A model generated the notes under the pieces. It did no database searches and had not been told where the DNA came from. It worked only from the letters and a program-made list of their open reading frames with translations. Below are positions 1 through 10,802 of a stretch of 64,000 bases of DNA, in pieces. The DNA is taken from NCBI GenBank assembly GCA_014925825.1, contig JACGCK010000010.1, forward strand, positions 434,001 through 498,000. The letters run 5' to 3'. Made by a program: the position numbers and the translations under genes. Numbering within the stretch: position 1 is the stretch's first letter; every line of letters begins with the position of its first letter. This stretch comes from Pholiota molesta (taxonomy: Eukaryota; Basidiomycota; Agaricomycetes; Agaricales; Strophariaceae).

Positions 1-1295
1 GAAAGGCTACTGTCCGAAGGTGGCGGAATTAATGAAGACGCGCTGCTGCACCATCTGTCTCTCTACGGTCAAAAATACTTCGGCGAGATGGATCACGAAA
101 AAAACGATGGACAGTGGGCCCCAAATAGAAATTGAGCAGATAGCCAACCTCACGGTGGCGAAAATCGACGAGCTAAGGATGTATGTAGCATGTACAGGCC
201 GGAACAGACGCCTGTCGGCGGCTGCCCGCATTCGTAAGTAAGGTGACGTGCTGGCCCGCCGACGTGAGAATCGCCGGATGCGCACTCCTCGCGCACGCCC
301 ATTGGGAACGTTCAAGGAACGTTACGGCATTTCACCCACACCACGCCCCCATCCCAGCCACATCCCCATGGTTGTCACCAAGTGAATACATACGTATCAC
401 ACAGTGCATGCGATTTTGTGCGATGTTATTCCGCTACACGCACAAGCCGTACCAAGACTGCCGCTAGCTGGTCAGATTTGGGGCAAATCAACCTTTACAG
501 AGGTCCATCAGACACGGAAGCGGTGGGGGTGAACAGGCGTGGCCCCGGGTGGGTGTTTGAATTCCGATTAATGGTCAACAGGTGCTGCTGTCGTGACGTT
601 CCCGCTACCCTTTTCTTTCAGCCCTCCGGCTAAGGACGGTGGTGATAGATGATAAGAGGTACACTTTAGCTTGACTTTCAATAGAGATCTCGTCTCCCTT
701 TCCCCATCCTCCTAGCGCGCATCATCGCTGCGCCAGGCATCTTCCCCTAACAGGCGTTACATACGCCATCTTGCGTGGAGACGCCCTTCCGCCGCAGATC
801 ATCATCATCAACTTCTGGTGCCCTGAGCTTCGATTGCCCATTAATGAGTGGCATATGGATGCGGTGAGCGATTCGGATGTGCTTTATTGCTGCGTTACAT
901 GTCTGCCATATGTATATTACGGGGCCGGCTGCGCCGTGTGAGCGAGGCTCGGACAGACGTCTTTTGGATTAGGAAGGAGGGTCGGGGGTGTTCTGGTGGG
1001 CGCCTTGTGACCGTGCAGGGGTGCAGAGATTGTGGGTGGCGGTGTCTGATGGGACGGTGACAGCTGGAGGATTACAGTTTTATGGTGAAAGTAACTCTGC
1101 GGATTGCTAACGGAGTAGCAACAGTGTAGTGCCCAGATTCTTTCATAAAGAGCACATCAAGGCATCTCCCGCTATCGTCGCCCCTTCCCTCTGCCCAAGC
1201 TCCATCCCGCTCTACGTAACTCCTCGGATAACGCCCTCGCTATAAGGTCGCCGCCTCGCCCCCCGACCGCATTCCTACTTATCTTCCTGTAAATC
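1..1295. other. Left-end intergenic stretch, no gene recognised
   Basis: Only short, unrelated open frames are present and none has a recognisable domain or convincing splice structure. The last 150 bases before 1296 are pyrimidine-rich (C/T tracts), as is usual just upstream of basidiomycete start codons, and probably hold the promoter and 5' leader of the amidase that follows. A 3' end of a gene lying further left cannot be excluded. Confidence 0.5.
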
Positions 1296-3687
1296 ATGCT
1301 TTTTTCTTTCTTTTCCTCTGCCCACCAGCGTGCATGGTACGTCTTTTGACTCACATCCGCCCCCTAGCCCAGCACGTTTTTTTATTGACCAAAATTCGCT
1401 AATCTAGCGCCTGGAAGCAGCAGGAGCGGCAGTCCAAAATCGACTCGCTGCCCGCCGTTTATTCCGCCCCACTCTCGTTGTCCGAAGAAAAAATCCACGC
1501 TCTTTCCATCTCCCAGCTCGTCGCGCAATGTCGCTCGGGCTCCATCGCGCCGTCGGCCATCATGCTCACGTATGCGAAGAAGACGCTCGCCGCGCAGAAG
1601 AAGACGAATTGCGTCTCCGACATCATGTTCCAGGAGGCGCTGCTCATCCCCCCCGTCGCCAACTGGGGCCCGGGGGTCGATCTCGACGCGGGCATTACTG
1701 AAACCGCCCGCGAACGCTCCCTACTTGGGGTGCCCATCAGTATCAAAGGTGCGAGCGGAGCGTCTTTTCGGTTGGGCTATTAGTAACAAGCCACCATCCG
1801 TCCACTAACTCGATCCTCTCTCTTCCTCTTATTGTCTTCTCTCAATTTTACGTGCACGCGTACGTGTGCACAGACACGGTTGACATCCAAGGCCACGATT
1901 CCACCATCGGCTACTCGAAATACGTCGGCCACCCCGCGCCCGCCTCCTCCGCCATCGTCCGCCTGCTGCAGGACGCCGGCGCGCTCGTGCACGTCAAGAC
2001 GACGGTCCCCGCGGGCCTGCTCGCGATCGAGACCGCGTCCGACGTCTTCGGGCGCACGGACAACCCGTACAACCCCGCGTTCACCGTCGGCGCGTCGACG
2101 GGCGGCGGCGGCGCGCTCCTCGCGTGCGGGGGGAGCAAGATCGAGATCGGCACGGACATCGCGGGCAGCGTCCGGATCCCGGCGCACTTCTGCGGCGTGT
2201 GGAGCCTGAAGGCGAGCGCGGGGCGCTTCCCCGCGTGGGGCACCGCGTCGTCGATGCCCGGGCTCGAGGCGATCCCGATTATCACGTCCCCGATGGCGGG
2301 CAACCTGGCGGACCTGCGCGATTTCTGGAAGCGGGTCGTCTCGTGCGAGCCGTGGCAGTACGACCACACCGTGCGTGAGCGTTGGCTACTTGGGGGTGTG
2401 CAAGGGGATTGTTTGGGCCTGATGCTGTTGTTCTTTCTTTGTTCGCAGTGCGTCCCGCTTCCGTGGAGGAATGTCGATCTACAGGATGAAGGCCGCAAGC
2501 TGAAATGGGGCGTGGTATGGGAGGATGGTGCGTCGCCCCGGAGTCCCTCGCGTCGACCCCCCGCTGATCTAAAATAAACCACCCAAGGCACCATACCCCC
2601 GAGCCCGGCCTGCAAACGCGCGCTGTCCATGGTTATCTCCGCGCTCAAGAAACAAGGACACGAAGTCGTCGACTTGTGCGTGTCTCCCTTTTCCCAGTCC
2701 ACATTCCCATGGTATCTCGTAACTCACCAACAGATTTCCTTCTGCAGCCAGCCTCCGAGCGTATGGGAAGGCCTGAAAATAGGATATAAGCTTCTTCTCT
2801 CCGACGGCGGTGCGTACCATTCGCAAACTCCGCCCGGCCATTAAATCTAAATCAGATCATGGATGACGCTGTTGATGATGCTCCTGGTAAAATCCCTACT
2901 TCGACCTGCGCAGGCCGCCAGATCCAGGACGCCCTCAGCCCGGGGGAGAAAGTGAACAAGGCCGCCGCCGCGATCCTCGCGCTCCTCGCGCTCCCGCGCC
3001 TCGTCAAGCGCGTGCTGTCGTTCTTCGCGCGCACGCGCGACCCGCTGTCCAGCGAGCTCTTCGGGCTGATGAATACGAAGACCGTGCTGGAGGAGCGGCA
3101 GATCGTCGTCGCTCGCGACGCGTACCGCGCGGAGTGGCACAGGAAGTGGGTCGAGGAGGGGCTGGACTTCGTGCTCACGGTGCCGGTGTCGCTGCCGGCG
3201 ATGGAGCATGGGCAGTCGGAGAAGACGACGACGGTGTGTGCGGGGTACACGTTTTTGTTCAGTTTGGTACGTCCATCCCCGTCCGTCCTCACCGCGTCCC
3301 GGCTATGTCCGGATGTCCGGCTTTCTTAAAGCACACCGGCGCGCTTTCGCCCTTCTAAATCCCCGTCACTCATACTTGATCCACTCACGCTTACTTACTT
3401 TCCCCCATATCATACAGCTCGACTACCCCGCCGGCGTCCTCCCCGTGACCAAAGTCGACCGCGCGCTCGACGCGCTCCCCGCGGACTTCACGTGCTCCGC
3501 GCAGTACGCCGCGCTCGCGCCCGTCGCGCGCGCCGCGTACGCCGTGTACGACGCGGACCGGATGCACGGGCTGCCGCTCGGCGTGCAGGTCGTCGGGCGC
3601 AAGCTCGAGGAGGAGAAGGTGCTCGAGGGCATGCAGGTCGTGGAGGACGCGCTGCGCCTGCAGGGCGAGGTGTTTGTGGGCCTGTGA
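1296..3687 (+). CDS. Amidase-signature hydrolase, FAAH-like (amidase 1)
   Basis: Predicted amidase of the amidase-signature family, hydrolysing a C-N amide bond (fatty-acid amides, acetamide-like or other small amides; substrate not deducible). Eight exons: 1296-1336, 1408-1748, 1874-2370, 2449-2527, 2588-2675, 2748-2809, 2914-3266 and 3418-3687. They total 1731 nt with consistent phases and encode 576 aa, normal for fungal FAAH-type enzymes. The Ser-cisSer-Lys triad is visible as Lys127 (VPISIKD), Ser202 (GASTGGGG) and Ser226 (GTDIAGSVR). The spacing of 75 and 24 residues equals that of mammalian FAAH. The ATG was chosen because the paralogue at 35.4 kb starts the same way, with a first exon ending at the same codon. 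No signal peptide is obvious, although the N-terminus (MLFSFFSS) is hydrophobic. Codons are very GC-rich at third positions. It has three introns that the paralogue lacks. Confidence 0.93.
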
Positions 3688-4654
3688 GCCGGAGGCCGTC
3701 GTGGCGGGCGGGCGGCGTGGCGCGGTGCGACGCTGACGCCGCTATGGAACACCACTTTAGCTTCGACAGCGGCAGCGACGTCGATACGGCATCATCCGCC
3801 GCTAAGCTCTTCTTGATCAGCTCCCTATCAGTCAGGGTGGGAGCCCGTTAGAATGGGGGCGCGCGCGCGCCAGGCTAAGTTTTCGTCACACTTACTTCCA
3901 TTTGCTTTTGGGCTTTTCGCGTTGCTTTCTCGCCTTCTTCTTTTTTAAACTCTGGGTTTGGCTTTTCTGTGGCTGCTTCTCGCTCTGGCTTTTGGTCCGC
4001 GACATCCCCTCCTGGCGGTGGGCGATCCGTGATACCTGGCGCCTTACCTTCGTTGCGTTCGCGCGTTCCATTTTGGCGTGGTTATATATATATATTCGAG
4101 TCCGCTGCTTTGGGAGAACTGTATCTCGATCCTTGGTTAACCTCTCCCTATTTTTTCCCTACCACCCACTCCTAATTTTTAGTGACCCCTCCCCCCCCCT
4201 CTGTCCAGTCTCTGAACTGTGGCTGCATTCCTTCGTTTCGTTTCGTTTCTTCGCGTTGCCGTCGCTCTGCTACCACTTTCATTCATATCCAATCACACAG
4301 TGCTGCCTCGAACCTGTTCACGAAATTTATTCAGCTCCTGGACCTTTTTACCCTGTACACCAGATTACTTATTTTGAACCTCGCAGTAACCTACTTGTCA
4401 CCTGCGTGTATGTGTATTTTAGTTTCTTTCTTTATATCTTATTCATTCCTTACCTCAAATTATTATTTTCGCAATTCTTTCTCGGGATTCAGGGATGGGA
4501 TTCACAAATATATGGCATTGGACAGATTCAGAAAGTGGGCGCCCATAATAGGGCAAGATACAAGAGTGATACTTTGATACATTTTTTGAAATACTAGATG
4601 GTTGGTCATGGTCATGATTAAGGCGGTTGTCGAGGGACGGCAATATCAATGCGA
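3688..4654. other. Intergenic, pyrimidine-rich
   Basis: Convergent intergenic space between the 3' ends of amidase 1 and the AA9 gene. It contains a short GC alternating run near 3857-3871, a TA run near 4084-4094 and long T/C-rich tracts. Long open frames here are low-complexity and hydrophobic by composition only. No gene is seen; both 3' UTRs probably lie here. Confidence 0.5.
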
Positions 4655-6180
4655 TTACAGGCATTGAGAGTAGTATGCTATAAGGACCCGGTTCAATATC
4701 CTGAAAATGAACAAGATAGGAAAAGGAAACTTACCGTTGGAGACAGTGCACTTGAATGGGGAGGCGCTAAAAGAAGGAGGTAATAAAGTCAGACTATGGA
4801 AGAATAAAAGATTCCCACTAAGACATATGTCATACCAGGTGGTAGCGCCAGTCCATCCCTGGCCACCGCACTGAGCGTATTCCGCAGCGCCGCCAGCGCT
4901 GGAGGTGGAGGTGGGAGACGCAGAGGTGGCCGTTCCGCTGGCAGTGGTGGTGCCGGGCTGAGTGCTGGATGCCACGGTCGACGAGGAGGAACCGCCGCTC
5001 AAGGGTCCGATCTGGCTGGGGACGGTAGCCTAAACCCAACGCCCATCAGAATTACACAGCAATTATCATTCGACTTGGGGGCATGTTGGCTTACGGTGGC
5101 ACCAGCGTACAAGGGGGGTCCTGGAATGGGGTAGGTGGTCTCGGTCTGGGCCACGTTGGTGTAGATGTCGACGGTCACTGTATAAAAGTAGTAGAGTTCA
5201 GATGCTGCGAACTAGTTAGTGAAGGTTAAGGTGAACACTGACATCCGGGGTCGGTGTTGCTGTAGCCACCGGGGAAAGTGACGAGCTCGGCGGCGGTGGG
5301 CGCGAGGCTCCCTCCGCCAGTGATGGTGAGCTGGGCGCACTCAGGGTACATTTGCTACATTGTCGCATCGCGTTAACATTTTCCCTTTAATTTTTGGGAA
5401 AAGGATGTGCATACAGCAGGGAGCGAGTGAAGGGCAATGGTCTCGAAGCGAATGAGGTACGCGCCGCTTGGGACGGACGCGGGGATGGTGGAGGTCCAGG
5501 TGTTGTTCTGGGAGATCATCAGACCCGCACCCCAACTGCCGGAGTAGATGGTTCCAGACAGAAGACCGGCTTGGTCGATCTTGAACTATAGGAAGCGATA
5601 TAGTAAGTAAGAACATGTAGATTGCCTAGTTGGAGGTGAAGAAAATACGAACCCATTTCAAGGTGTTGGCATTGACACCAGTGCAAGTCGTTCCAGGGCA
5701 TTGAGCGAGGTATGTGAGCTGTAGATTTGCAAGATAGTTTGCATAAAGTTAATCAATCACTAGAAAAAAAAACGCACCTGAGGGCCGTATGGGTGGGGCC
5801 AGGGGTTGTTCCAGTATGCAGTGATCTTAGAACCAGCCGCAACGGTAGCGGTCAATTGCAAAGCACTGGACGTGCCGTCGTCATTGCACGCGAGAGTGTC
5901 AACAGTCGCATCTTGAATGGGGTTGCTAGAAAGAACAGAACACATAACAATTAGCTCCGTATTGAATAAAGAAAAGAAGCCTTCTTTTCTTTCAAGTGTA
6001 GGAAGAAGCTAATACATACTAGGACGACCAAGGGCGCTGAATACTGGTCTGGCCGGTGGGGGTGTTGTAAGGACTCCATCCGTTGTACCATGACCCAGCA
6101 ACGGAGTAGTACAGAACACCACCATGGGCAGCGGCCTGTTGCACGAAGAGCGCGACAGCGAGAGTTGTGAGTCCAAACAT
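4655..6180 (-). CDS. AA9 lytic polysaccharide monooxygenase with C-terminal CBM1
   Basis: Secreted copper enzyme that oxidatively cleaves cellulose (or related beta-glucans) outside the cell. Nine exons on the minus strand: 6180-6020, 5925-5778, 5718-5653, 5585-5415, 5354-5243, 5177-5095, 5029-4836, 4766-4735 and 4677-4655, giving 990 nt and 329 aa. An 18-residue signal peptide ([18 protein letters not shown]) is followed by His19, which becomes the mature N-terminal copper ligand. The second ligand is His98 in WPHPYGP and the axial Tyr185 lies in QMYPECAQ, so the copper brace is complete. A Ser/Thr/Gly-rich linker (about 245-292) leads to a fungal cellulose-binding module ([11 protein letters not shown] ... 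YYSQCL) ending at the last residue, with all conserved cysteines. The last two introns split the CBM1. Codon use fits a well-expressed gene. Confidence 0.97.
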
Positions 6181-6266
6181 TCTTCAGGCTAAAGCTCGAC
6201 AACAAAATTTGACTTGGCACGAGGATAGAACTTTGGAGACACTGAGCCAAGCATTGACGAATTCCG

Positions 6267-6274
6267 CCTTTTAA
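6267..6274 (-). promoter_or_regulatory. Possible TATA-like element of the AA9 gene
   Basis: Read on the minus strand this is TTAAAAGG, about 90 nt upstream of the AA9 start codon. It is a weak match and the spacing is only suggestive. No clear carbon-catabolite repressor cluster was seen in the 220 bp between the start codon and the dispersed repeat that begins near 6405. Confidence 0.3.
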
Positions 6275-6404
6275 GCGTTGCAAGGCGCCGCACAGTTCAG
6301 TCGGCCAATCCATCGCATAAACATCGCCAGTACCCCCTACGCACTCGCGTCGCATGACGAATGACGAGAGGAAGAAGAAGAGAGTTGATCGGCTCACGTG
6401 CTAA

Positions 6405-7300
6405 ACGCGAGGTGGTTGGTCCGGGGAAATAGGCCGCCTCGTCGTGCGACCATTGACAAACAGACAAGCCTATGCCGAGGAGAAAAGAGTGCGACGTCAA
6501 AGAGGAACGGAACATGTATCTCACAGGAAGAACGGCACCGCCAGGTTTCTGACTGGCGGATCAACGTCGCGCATCCGGCGAATATCCGAGAATTATGGGT
6601 CCCTTCGCTCATTGGCGCCGGTAGCTTTTACTTAGCTGCGCTGGCTGCTCCATCACTGTCGTATGCCAGCGTATGCCGTGGGCCCAGTAAGGTAAGAGGC
6701 TAAAATAACCAGTGCGTCGGATGAATATCTATGAATATCCTCCATGAGTTCGAACTAGATGAAAAAAATGATAAAGATAGTACTTTTGGATGTTTTTCGG
6801 CTGAATCGAGGAGAAGCAAGCAGTCCTGTAAGATACTCTACATACGTTTCTGAATTCACAAACGTAATAGACAGTCACGAAACCAGGAATAGACGAATAA
6901 GCGTTGGCAGCTGACCTCATGGGCATAGATGTTAGGAAGCAAGGTCGGCGAGACAGAATACAATCGCGACGGCTCGTTCGTCAGAGTATGTCTGTATAGT
7001 AATATGCTTATTGTGGAAAGAGCTTGTCATGAGAAAGGATGTACGGATGTTGTACGGATGTGAAGTGTTATCGATTATCATTGACGCACTGGAATAAGAC
7101 ATTCAGATGACCTTGAATTCAAATCGAAATCTGCTGCAGATTTTAGATCTGATTTATTAGCTTGACATAACTAATGCAGTGACGGTTGCATGAACCTTGA
7201 TTAAGATCAAGAGGCCTGCTTTAATCTTCAAAAGGAGTCCGTCGGGTTGAGAATGAGTCGTTCAATTGATCGTCATAGAGGGAGAGTAACTGCCAGGTCC
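6405..7300 (+). repeat. Dispersed repeat R, copy 1
   Basis: About 0.9 kb that recurs in inverted orientation at 21025-21968, at roughly 85% identity by eye with small indels. Left edge: near GGTGGTTGGTCC; right edge: near AACTGCCAGG. No terminal inverted repeats, LTR ends or target duplication could be seen and no open frame is conserved between the copies, so the class is unknown. It forms the distal upstream region of the AA9 gene. Confidence 0.75.
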
Positions 7301-7830
7301 GACGATTGTTTTGGTCGAGGAAATGGCAAGCGCACACGTGTCCACAGACCATTCAAAATTACATGGAAAATGAGTCTATCGTGCTGACTGATGAACGCCT
7401 CAATACTTCTCAAGAACCAAACCAATAACAGTATCACGGATCAAATCATAATCTGATATAGCATCCTCTTCACAACATTCTGGCTTGGAAAAATACAAGC
7501 AGAGGGAAAGGCAAGAAAATTTGCTCGAAAGCTCGATTGAGTTTTTGGTTTTGCCGCTTCGCGAAAATCCACCATACCAAAAATAAGCTGGAACCTCGTC
7601 TTGTTGCGATTCCAACAGCCACTCAAAACCCCGTTGGGTCGCCTTAATGTACCCTTCCCAACTTTTCCTACATTCTCGTCAAAAATGAACGAAGATTGAC
7701 ATCACCTCGATCCTCAATCCCTGAGATGCATGATTGCCTAAATCCCACTACCCAGAAAAGGTATATAGCCTTTTTCGTACAATAATTACGGGTTTAGGAA
7801 ATGAAAATGCTTTGTATTCATGAAAATAAT
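7301..7830. other. Intergenic, no gene seen
   Basis: AT-rich sequence between dispersed repeat R and the transposon nest. Short overlapping open frames on the minus strand (7400-7626) have no recognisable features. Confidence 0.4.
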
Positions 7831-9892
7831 GGGTGACTTTCCGAGGACATCTCGTTTACTGGAATGAATTCCGCCGGACAGGTCCGTCGGACAGTCCTCC
7901 GGAGTGCTTGGCACATCAGGTGACCTCCCCAGTTGGCAGTCCGGCCGACCATCGCCACGCGCCGTTGAGACTCGCAGACTCGCACGCAGCTGAGTCCTGC
8001 CAGCCCGCCCTCTCCCCGCCCTCATCGACCCGTTCACCCTGTGCTCGGCGCGTTCAACACGCTCAACGCCACTGCTGCTGCCACCACAACCGCCACTCCA
8101 TGCGCCTGCGACCATTGTCACCACACCTCCCGCCCTCGGTCCTGCCACTCCACCCTCCTCCACTAGTGAAGTGGCACTAAAAGGCGGGAGTGGGCGGCGT
8201 GGTGGGATGGCGGCGTGGCGGGAGGCGGGGTGGCCGCCAGTGGCTGCGAGAGATGCACGTGTAGTGCAGTGGCACTAAAGGGCGGGACTCGGGAGTGGGC
8301 AGGAGGTGTCGTGGTGGGGTGGCGTGAGGCGGGGTGGCAGCCAGTGCGCTGTGGCCAACCACCGGCGCGCCGTGGATGACGGTGGAGGCGCAGTGGCAGA
8401 GCTTGTGGGAAAGCGACACGGCCGAGCGCCGGGGGCACCGCCCAGGATGCACCTCACGTGTCAGGCCCGGTGAGCCGTTTGTCCGGCGGACTCATCCGTC
8501 GGAAACATTTCCCATAAATAAGATTTTCTGGACTTTCCATAACGCTAACTTGAATTATTTAGAATATCTAACTCTAAACACGGTCCTTCGCCGAGTTGCG
8601 GATGATGATATAACCACCGAACTGTCAACTTGAATATCAGTTGACAGGTCTAAACCTCAAATCTAGAGGAGGCCCCCCACCCTCTTCCAAATTTGAGTCT
8701 ATACATTGGTCTTTTCAGATCCCATCAAACGACCCTTCAGCGTCCGAAAGGATGCCATCCCGTAAGTCCTGCTGATGGCTCGGCCCTCCGCCGCAATGGA
8801 GTACAATATCTGAATATAATTTGAAGGGTCTTGCCAAACTAGAGGCAAACAGCCCTCTTGAGGCGAGAAAATCGTAGACATGATGCTTGCCGAGAGCGGC
8901 CGGATTAATGCCGTTGACGCGTTTGTGACGCGCAGGCGCCAAACATCTCAGTCCGGCACGCAAGCGCGTCACATTGGACGAGCGAAGTTTACACGCAAAA
9001 AATGCGCTACATGTGCGCTCCAAAGTTTGTACGGTACACGGCATACATAGCAGGCATATTTTTCTTATGGTGAGAGTAGAGATACAGTGGGGGGATAAGG
9101 TATATTCTGCTGACTCGGGTTATGGGAATACTGACAAATAAATCTGGTACCTAAACGGGATTGTCGGATGCATGGGAATGCGGCATGTCAATGGCACGGG
9201 CGGCAAGCACGGCTCGTGATGGGATCAAGGGTTGAGGACCCTTTCGTCCTAATTTTGGCCAATTTGATGGGATCTTAAAAGACCAATCGACTGTAACCTC
9301 TCCAAATTTTGAGACGTTGCGAGCTGTCATTTTTGACAGATCCGGACCCTGCCGCGCGTTAGAATTGCCTATTCTGTCATGCTTGGCAGGCGGCACTTCG
9401 GCATCATTACAATCATCGCACTGAGTTCTTCAAGGCTCTTCGTCATCGATGCGATTGTTCTTCTCAGTGACTACATTGCCTGTAATCTACTCTTTTCCTA
9501 ATTTCTCGCTGCATTTCTTCGTTTACTATGCGTGGTTCTGCTTTGTTTGACTGAAGCTTTCCTTACTCGCAGTGCTCTCTATTCACTGTTCTCTACTAGC
9601 GCTCAACTAGTGCTGATAAAGTTAAGTATCTGGGCCTCATTTCCTCTTCGTCCAATCTTTGTCCTCTATCTCGGTACCATGCAGATTGAAAACAGAGCGG
9701 GATTCTTGAGTAAACGAGGGTTAGATATTGTGTTGATATGGCTCATCAGATTGAACATTAATTCAAGATATTGATCTCAAATCAGCAATTTTGGGCGTTG
9801 TGGAAATGTAAATATTCGTGCTCAAACTCCGACTGACATCGCTTAGCTTTCAAGTTCTAAATAATTCAAGTTATCGTTATGGAAAGTCACCC
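7831..9892. mobile_element. Non-autonomous DNA transposon with 38-bp TIRs (outer element of a nest)
   Basis: The left terminus reads GGGTGACTTTCC at 7831-7842 and resumes at 8539 after the inserted inner element. The right terminus is its reverse complement at 9855-9892. Rejoined, the two ends match at 37 of 38 positions (single C/A difference at position 19) and then diverge. The base triplet AAT abuts both ends, consistent with a 3-bp target-site duplication. Without the inner insertion the element is about 1.37 kb. No transposase-like frame was recognised inside, so it is probably non-autonomous. A 3-bp duplication suits PIF/Harbinger-like or CACTA-like elements, but the termini are not diagnostic. 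Confidence 0.75.
7843..8530. mobile_element. hAT-like non-autonomous element nested in the outer transposon
   Basis: A 688-bp insert flanked by the perfect 8-bp direct repeat GACTTTCC (7835-7842 and 8531-8538), the duplication size typical of hAT elements. The 35-bp ends (7843-7877 and 8496-8530) are imperfect inverted repeats sharing xAGxAxATCT, TTTA, GGAA and TTCCGxCGG blocks. The interior is strongly GC-rich with repeated GCGGGxG motifs and contains no transposase. The insertion splits the left TIR of the surrounding element. Open frames across it are GC-skew artefacts. Confidence 0.8.
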
Positions 9893-10802
9893 AATCTAAA
9901 TTGAATTTTGAGTCATTATTGGCGTGAAGAGAAGCACGATTTCCGGTGCCGCCCTGTATGGGCGCTTGTGGGCATTTGGTGATTAGCACAGCACCTGACA
10001 ATCTCCGACAATGGTTTCTTCCCTTCCATCTCCAATGAACTCTCTATGTACACAAGCTCAAAGGCACATCTCCTCCAGTCCTCTAACTGCCACTTGCGGT
10101 CTCTCATTTACACCGACAATACGGCAAACCGTGATCGCAAGATCAATCAATTGATAGGATGGGAAAGAGAAGACGCAGTGAGCTTGACAAATATTCAACA
10201 GGAAACTCATATTCTATTGGTACGCCACAGATACCGGCCTTTTTGTGCGCGCTCAGCTTGTCTATTCATCATTCTCCATTTCCCGAGCCATCACTCGTAT
10301 TCACTAGCAACGGAAGGTCCTTGTTGTTGTTGTTTTGCCACGATTATGGAATGATTATGGTTCAACAAAAGGCTCCATTTTGTTCGGAACGGTCATATTT
10401 CCTCAGTGTCTCGTTGGCGTGACAGCGGGGGACAATATGACTTCCACGACGTCCATAACATGCTGCAGGAGGGCCGTTCTTTCGCCTCGTGTTTTGTAGC
10501 CTCGAGGCCCTTCGCCGTATTTGCCGCCTTGTCATTTAAGGCGGAGCTCCCATTCTGCGCGCCCACTGCCTCTTTTCTAACTGAAAAACAAGAAGATAAT
10601 TGGTTTCGAAGGTAACCCCACATTCCCCGCTCAGCATTCTGAACAGAACAAGCACCACGCAAACGTTTAATTAGCGCTGTACTAGCTGCCCTGGAAGGCG
10701 GAGTTTGAAAACTCGGAATAATGAGGCGATTATTTCTGACCAACGTATCTCATACATGCCTTCTTTGCTTTCTACCCTATCTACGACCTCCCAAACTACG
10801 CC
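9893..10802. other. Intergenic upstream of the F-box gene
   Basis: Moderately AT-rich, with no recognisable gene. Open frames at 9916-10422 overlap each other on both strands without domain signatures. The region from about 10600 to 10802 presumably carries the F-box gene promoter and 5' leader. Confidence 0.4.

Noticed and set aside
3902..4597. 231-codon frame rich in Phe/Leu/Ser/Tyr
   Set aside because: It is produced by pyrimidine-rich intergenic DNA and no domain or start context supports it.
6405..7300. Repeat R as a solo LTR
   Set aside because: TG...CA edges could be forced, but neither copy shows a target-site duplication, so the class was left open.
7786..8633. Several overlapping Pro/Arg/His-rich open frames
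   Set aside because: They lie inside the GC-rich hAT-like element and overlap on both strands; the composition alone keeps them open.
9532..9774. 80-codon hydrophobic frame inside the outer transposon
   Set aside because: No transposase signature and no homologous counterpart; composition-driven.
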